A stretch of DNA of 64,000 bases from the NCBI GenBank assembly GCA_041738935.1, contig JBGSOV010000002.1, positions 150,915 through 214,914 of the forward strand, written 5' to 3'. Under the pieces are notes generated by a model. The model made no database searches. It saw only the letters and a program-made list of their open reading frames with translations, and was not told the DNA's origin. Shown piece by piece: positions 61,966 through 64,000 of the stretch; within the stretch, counting starts at the first letter, position 1; the number at the start of each line of letters is the position of its first letter. The position numbers were made by a program, and so were the translations under genes. This DNA is from JBGSOV01 sp041738935 (GTDB lineage Bacteria; Patescibacteriota; Gracilibacteria; CAIRYL01; GCA-016699755).

Positions 61966-62140
61966 TTTTATATACCAAAAAATAATCGGCGATTTCCGGC
62001 TTGTCGCGTTTGCCGCCGCTTCGAATTCTTCCATCGGTTATGCGAAATTCACGCAAGACCTTTGAGTCTTCGACTTCACCCCAGCCGCTGGCTTTGAGCA
62101 GTGGGTCAATATATTCGGCGCGGGTTTCGGCTTCATTCAT
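61960..62140 (-). pseudogene. hsdR: hsdR 5' fragment (type I restriction subunit)
   Basis: It opens M-N-E-A-E-T-R-A-E-Y-I-D-P-L-L-K-A-S-G-W and continues to Y-F-L-V-Y-K-N-R-K-I-G-V, the start of HsdR before its nuclease motif. It is cut by the recombinase fragment. Confidence 0.82.
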
Positions 62141-62283
62141 GTATCGATTGTAGTTAGAAAATGTTGGTTACTTTAACAAATTTTATCTCTTTTTTTTCAA
62201 GATGTATACAAAGTACACCAGTTTGTATACATTCAATCGAAAATGGATACAAACTTTTATTTTCCTCCTCATCAGTAATAGCT

Positions 62284-62622
62284 TTATTTCAGGTTTTTTA
62301 GGTACGCCCTAATCCTCTCTCTATCTTCATTTTCTTTATTGCCTTTGAAATATATTTCAATGTATACAAAAGTCACTGTCTCATTATGATAGGCGTAGAT
62401 TACACGTATTGACCTTTCTCGCAAGCTTTTACATGCCAAACGAACTTTTACTACCTTACAATTTGGTGAATCGTGAAGAATAGTAAAATTTTTACCGACG
62501 CCGAGAGCGTTTATCTCAGCAAGTTTTTCCAATTTTTCCAAATCGGTAACCAAACTCGGATATTTTTTTGCGAGTTTGGAAAACTCCTTTTCAAATTCCG
62601 GCAATCGCTCAAAGTGGCTCAT
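62284..62622 (-). CDS. RelE/ParE-superfamily toxin
   Basis: A 112-residue protein with the fold pattern of RelE-like toxins: F-E-K-E-F-S-K-L-A-K-K-Y near the start, R-L-A-C, R-S-I-R-V-I-Y-A-Y and a C-terminal helical end. Such toxins cut mRNA at the ribosome. Its start overlaps the stop of the antitoxin gene by 14 bases. A 15-codon upstream start is possible. Confidence 0.78.
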   Translation of the reverse strand: MSHFERLPEFEKEFSKLAKKYPSLVTDLEKLEKLAEINALGVGKNFTILHDSPNCKVVKVRLACKSLRERSIRVIYAYHNETVTFVYIEIYFKGNKENEDRERIRAYLKNLK

Positions 62623-63409
62623 ATTCTCGTACAGAAGTCTCCTCTGGGCGATAAAAGACAAACTCATATTCTAAGATGTCCTTCTCTTTTGCTACCAGCC
62701 ACGGAGTGTCTTTGTGCGACAGTGCTGATATTTGTGTAGCTGTAAGATCAGATAAACGGCTCAATTCCCAATCTATGTGTGCGATTTCTGTTCCGGATAA
62801 TCCGGAAAGCTCGATTGCCTTATTCGGATTCACCAGATATTTCGTCTGATCATAATTATAAAATTTACTTTTTATCGTCTCGAGTTTTCCCTCCGTCTCG
62901 AGTTCTTCGATAATCTTAGCAAAGACGACCGGTGTCGGGCCATGGGTGTTCTTTATATATCTGGCTCCGATAAGCTGTTCTTCAAACTTCTCGTAATAAT
63001 CAAAATCAATAAAGTAAAGCAGTTTGTACAACACTGTTTGCCCGATATTTGGCTTGCCTCCAACCTTGGATAATATATACAAAAGCACTTGTTTGAATTT
63101 ATCGACTTTCTCTTGCGGCACAGAAACCCGCTCCCACACTTCATCGGTCATTTGCTTTGCTGGTTTGGCTTTTTCACTTTTTTCCAGAATCACTTCCGGC
63201 ATAGAAATTTTGCCCGCCTGAATATCTTCAAGTGAGATTTGAAATATTTGGCAAAGCACTACTGCTTCAGAAAGGGTTAGATCGCGTTTGCCTTGTTCAA
63301 AGGCAATATATGAGGAGCGGGCAATACCGAGCTTTTCAGCAACATCTTGCTGAGAAACTCCTTTTTCAGTGCGAAGCCTTTTGATTAATGAATAATATTT
63401 ATTGATCAT
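62609..63409 (-). CDS. HTH-Panacea (DUF4065) antitoxin
   Basis: A 266-residue protein: an XRE-type helix-turn-helix (R-T-E-K-G-V-S-Q-Q-D-V-A-E-K-L-G-I-A-R-S-S-Y at 14-35), a linker, then a Panacea/SocA-like domain (I-G-Q-T-V-L-Y-K-L-L-Y-F-I-D-F-D-Y-Y, G-P-T-P-V-V-F-A-K-I-I). Panacea antitoxins neutralise many unrelated toxins. The HTH suggests it represses its own operon. First gene of the pair. Confidence 0.85.
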   Translation of the reverse strand: MINKYYSLIKRLRTEKGVSQQDVAEKLGIARSSYIAFEQGKRDLTLSEAVVLCQIFQISLEDIQAGKISMPEVILEKSEKAKPAKQMTDEVWERVSVPQEKVDKFKQVLLYILSKVGGKPNIGQTVLYKLLYFIDFDYYEKFEEQLIGARYIKNTHGPTPVVFAKIIEELETEGKLETIKSKFYNYDQTKYLVNPNKAIELSGLSGTEIAHIDWELSRLSDLTATQISALSHKDTPWLVAKEKDILEYEFVFYRPEETSVREYEPL

Positions 63410-63559
63410 ACGACAATATTTTATTTTAGAAATGTCAGAAAGTCAAGCATTTTAATGTATGGAATATTGACATATTAAAGACAAAAGCTTCCCCCTGATA
63501 ATGGGGATTGATAGGGTTTCCTCTAATGAAAAATCAAAATTCGCTCCAATTTTGCCCCT

Positions 63560-63860
63560 CTACAACTCTCCCGCAAACGCCTTCCTGAGCACCGATTTTT
63601 TCAGCTCCTCCAAATTCGTCAGTTTTTGTTTGTAAATCGCTTCCAGTTTTTTGGTTTCGGCAGACAGGGTGTCGAGTTTGGCGACGATGGATTTTTGTTC
63701 GGAGATAGGTGGAAGGGGAATTATGACATTTTTTAACTTAGCTAAGGTAAGCCTAGTTATTGCAGTTCCATCGACATATCCCAAAAAGTTTTTTCTGCCG
63801 ATTTCACTGTTCATATAGTGAACCAGATAAGTGTTAATCAAACATTCGAAGGGTTTAAAA
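63560..63860 (-). pseudogene. hsdS: hsdS 3' fragment (type I specificity subunit)
   Basis: Encodes the end of a target-recognition domain (N-S-E-I-G-R-K-N-F-L-G-Y-V-D-G-T-A-I) and the conserved helical region (P-L-P-P-I-S-E-Q-K-S-I-V-A-K-L-D) to the normal C-terminus. The 5' part is replaced at 63861 by the transglutaminase-like copy. Confidence 0.85.
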
Positions 63861-64000
63861 AGTACCACGCTTTTCTTCAAGAACAAGTAGCAGATTAGAT
63901 TTTGCGGACGTTCTTTGATAGCTGAGATTTTTAACAAACTCACAGGCTTTTTGAAAATCAATTATTCCCATTTTTAAAAATGCCTCTGAAATGGGCCCGT
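63861..64000 (-). pseudogene. Truncated second copy of the transglutaminase-like gene (5' part)
   Basis: Matches 57650-57785 with about 90% identity over 139 bases. In frame it reads M-G-I-I-D-F-Q-K-A-C-E-F-V-K and ends E-E-K-R-G-T-F-stop, just before the catalytic Cys. Its start lies beyond the window edge. Confidence 0.85.

Noticed and set aside
1..64000. Recoded UGA (code 25) as in some related lineages
   Set aside because: Many genes end in TGA at the expected family length and RF2 is present.

Overview
The window looks like one piece of a chromosome from a bacterium with a small, compact genome, most likely of the Candidate Phyla Radiation (Peregrinibacteria/Gracilibacteria-like). This placement is inference: no rRNA or ribosomal protein gene is present to anchor it. 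The genetic code is standard. TGA is used as a stop, and prfB (RF2, with its SPF and GGQ motifs) is present, which argues against lineages that read UGA as glycine. Almost no start codon has a recognisable Shine-Dalgarno sequence; leaders are short and pyrimidine/A-rich. Core genes are moderate in GC, while two islands (about 24-27.4 kb and 58-61.4 kb) are clearly more AT-rich.

Layout. 0-6.5 kb: end of a PBP1C-type transpeptidase, a DedA/VTT membrane protein, an ECF sigma factor overlapping a membrane protein that may be its regulator, and a secreted six-repeat propeller protein with a long Thr-Pro linker and Ser/Gly/Trp tail. 6.5-18.2 kb: ruvC, tRNA-Arg, an unrecognised 734-residue protein, ferritin, a remnant tail of a second Ser-rich surface protein, a 2302-residue alpha-2-macroglobulin lipoprotein without a thioester motif, and a TPR protein. 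18.2-24 kb: ndk, an SDR enzyme, mscL, two VOC proteins, a ZIP transporter and a secreted protein. 24-27.4 kb: Sau3AI-like restriction enzyme, C5 methyltransferase and RadC, between a VOC gene remnant and tRNA-Ser. 27.8-50 kb: rarA, purH, prfB, pheS, an EVE protein, a type IV pilin-like protein, PadR-PspC, Smr and an EF-hand-bearing trypsin-like protease, mixed with CPR-style membrane and low-complexity proteins. 50-55.4 kb: tRNA-Gln, RNase P RNA, ftsW-murG, tsaD and a Cys/His-tailed permease.

The most unusual region is 57.1-64 kb. A tyrosine recombinase fragment on the + strand faces away from two minus-strand gene modules. Each module ends in a roughly 100-bp hairpin-forming repeat with boxes such as GTACAAC/GCACAAC and GTTGTGC, laid out like integron attC sites. 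This is the geometry of an integron platform. The first module (about 3.4 kb, bounded by 73-bp imperfect terminal inverted repeats) carries an ApaLI-like restriction enzyme and a DNA methyltransferase, each with one frameshift, plus two adjacent proteins sharing an SGDNS-type motif. The second carries a transglutaminase-like protein. To the right is a type I restriction locus cut at both ends (hsdS tail and hsdR head) around an HTH-Panacea/RelE-like toxin-antitoxin pair. A truncated second copy of the transglutaminase-like gene sits at the window edge.

How the genes fit together: the envelope theme is strong (PBP1C, A2M, FtsW, MurG, PspC, MscL, DedA, pilin, several secreted Thr/Pro- or Ser-rich surface proteins), as expected for a cell that interacts with other cells. 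Biosynthetic genes are few (purH, ndk). Three separate restriction systems or remnants show repeated turnover of defence genes.
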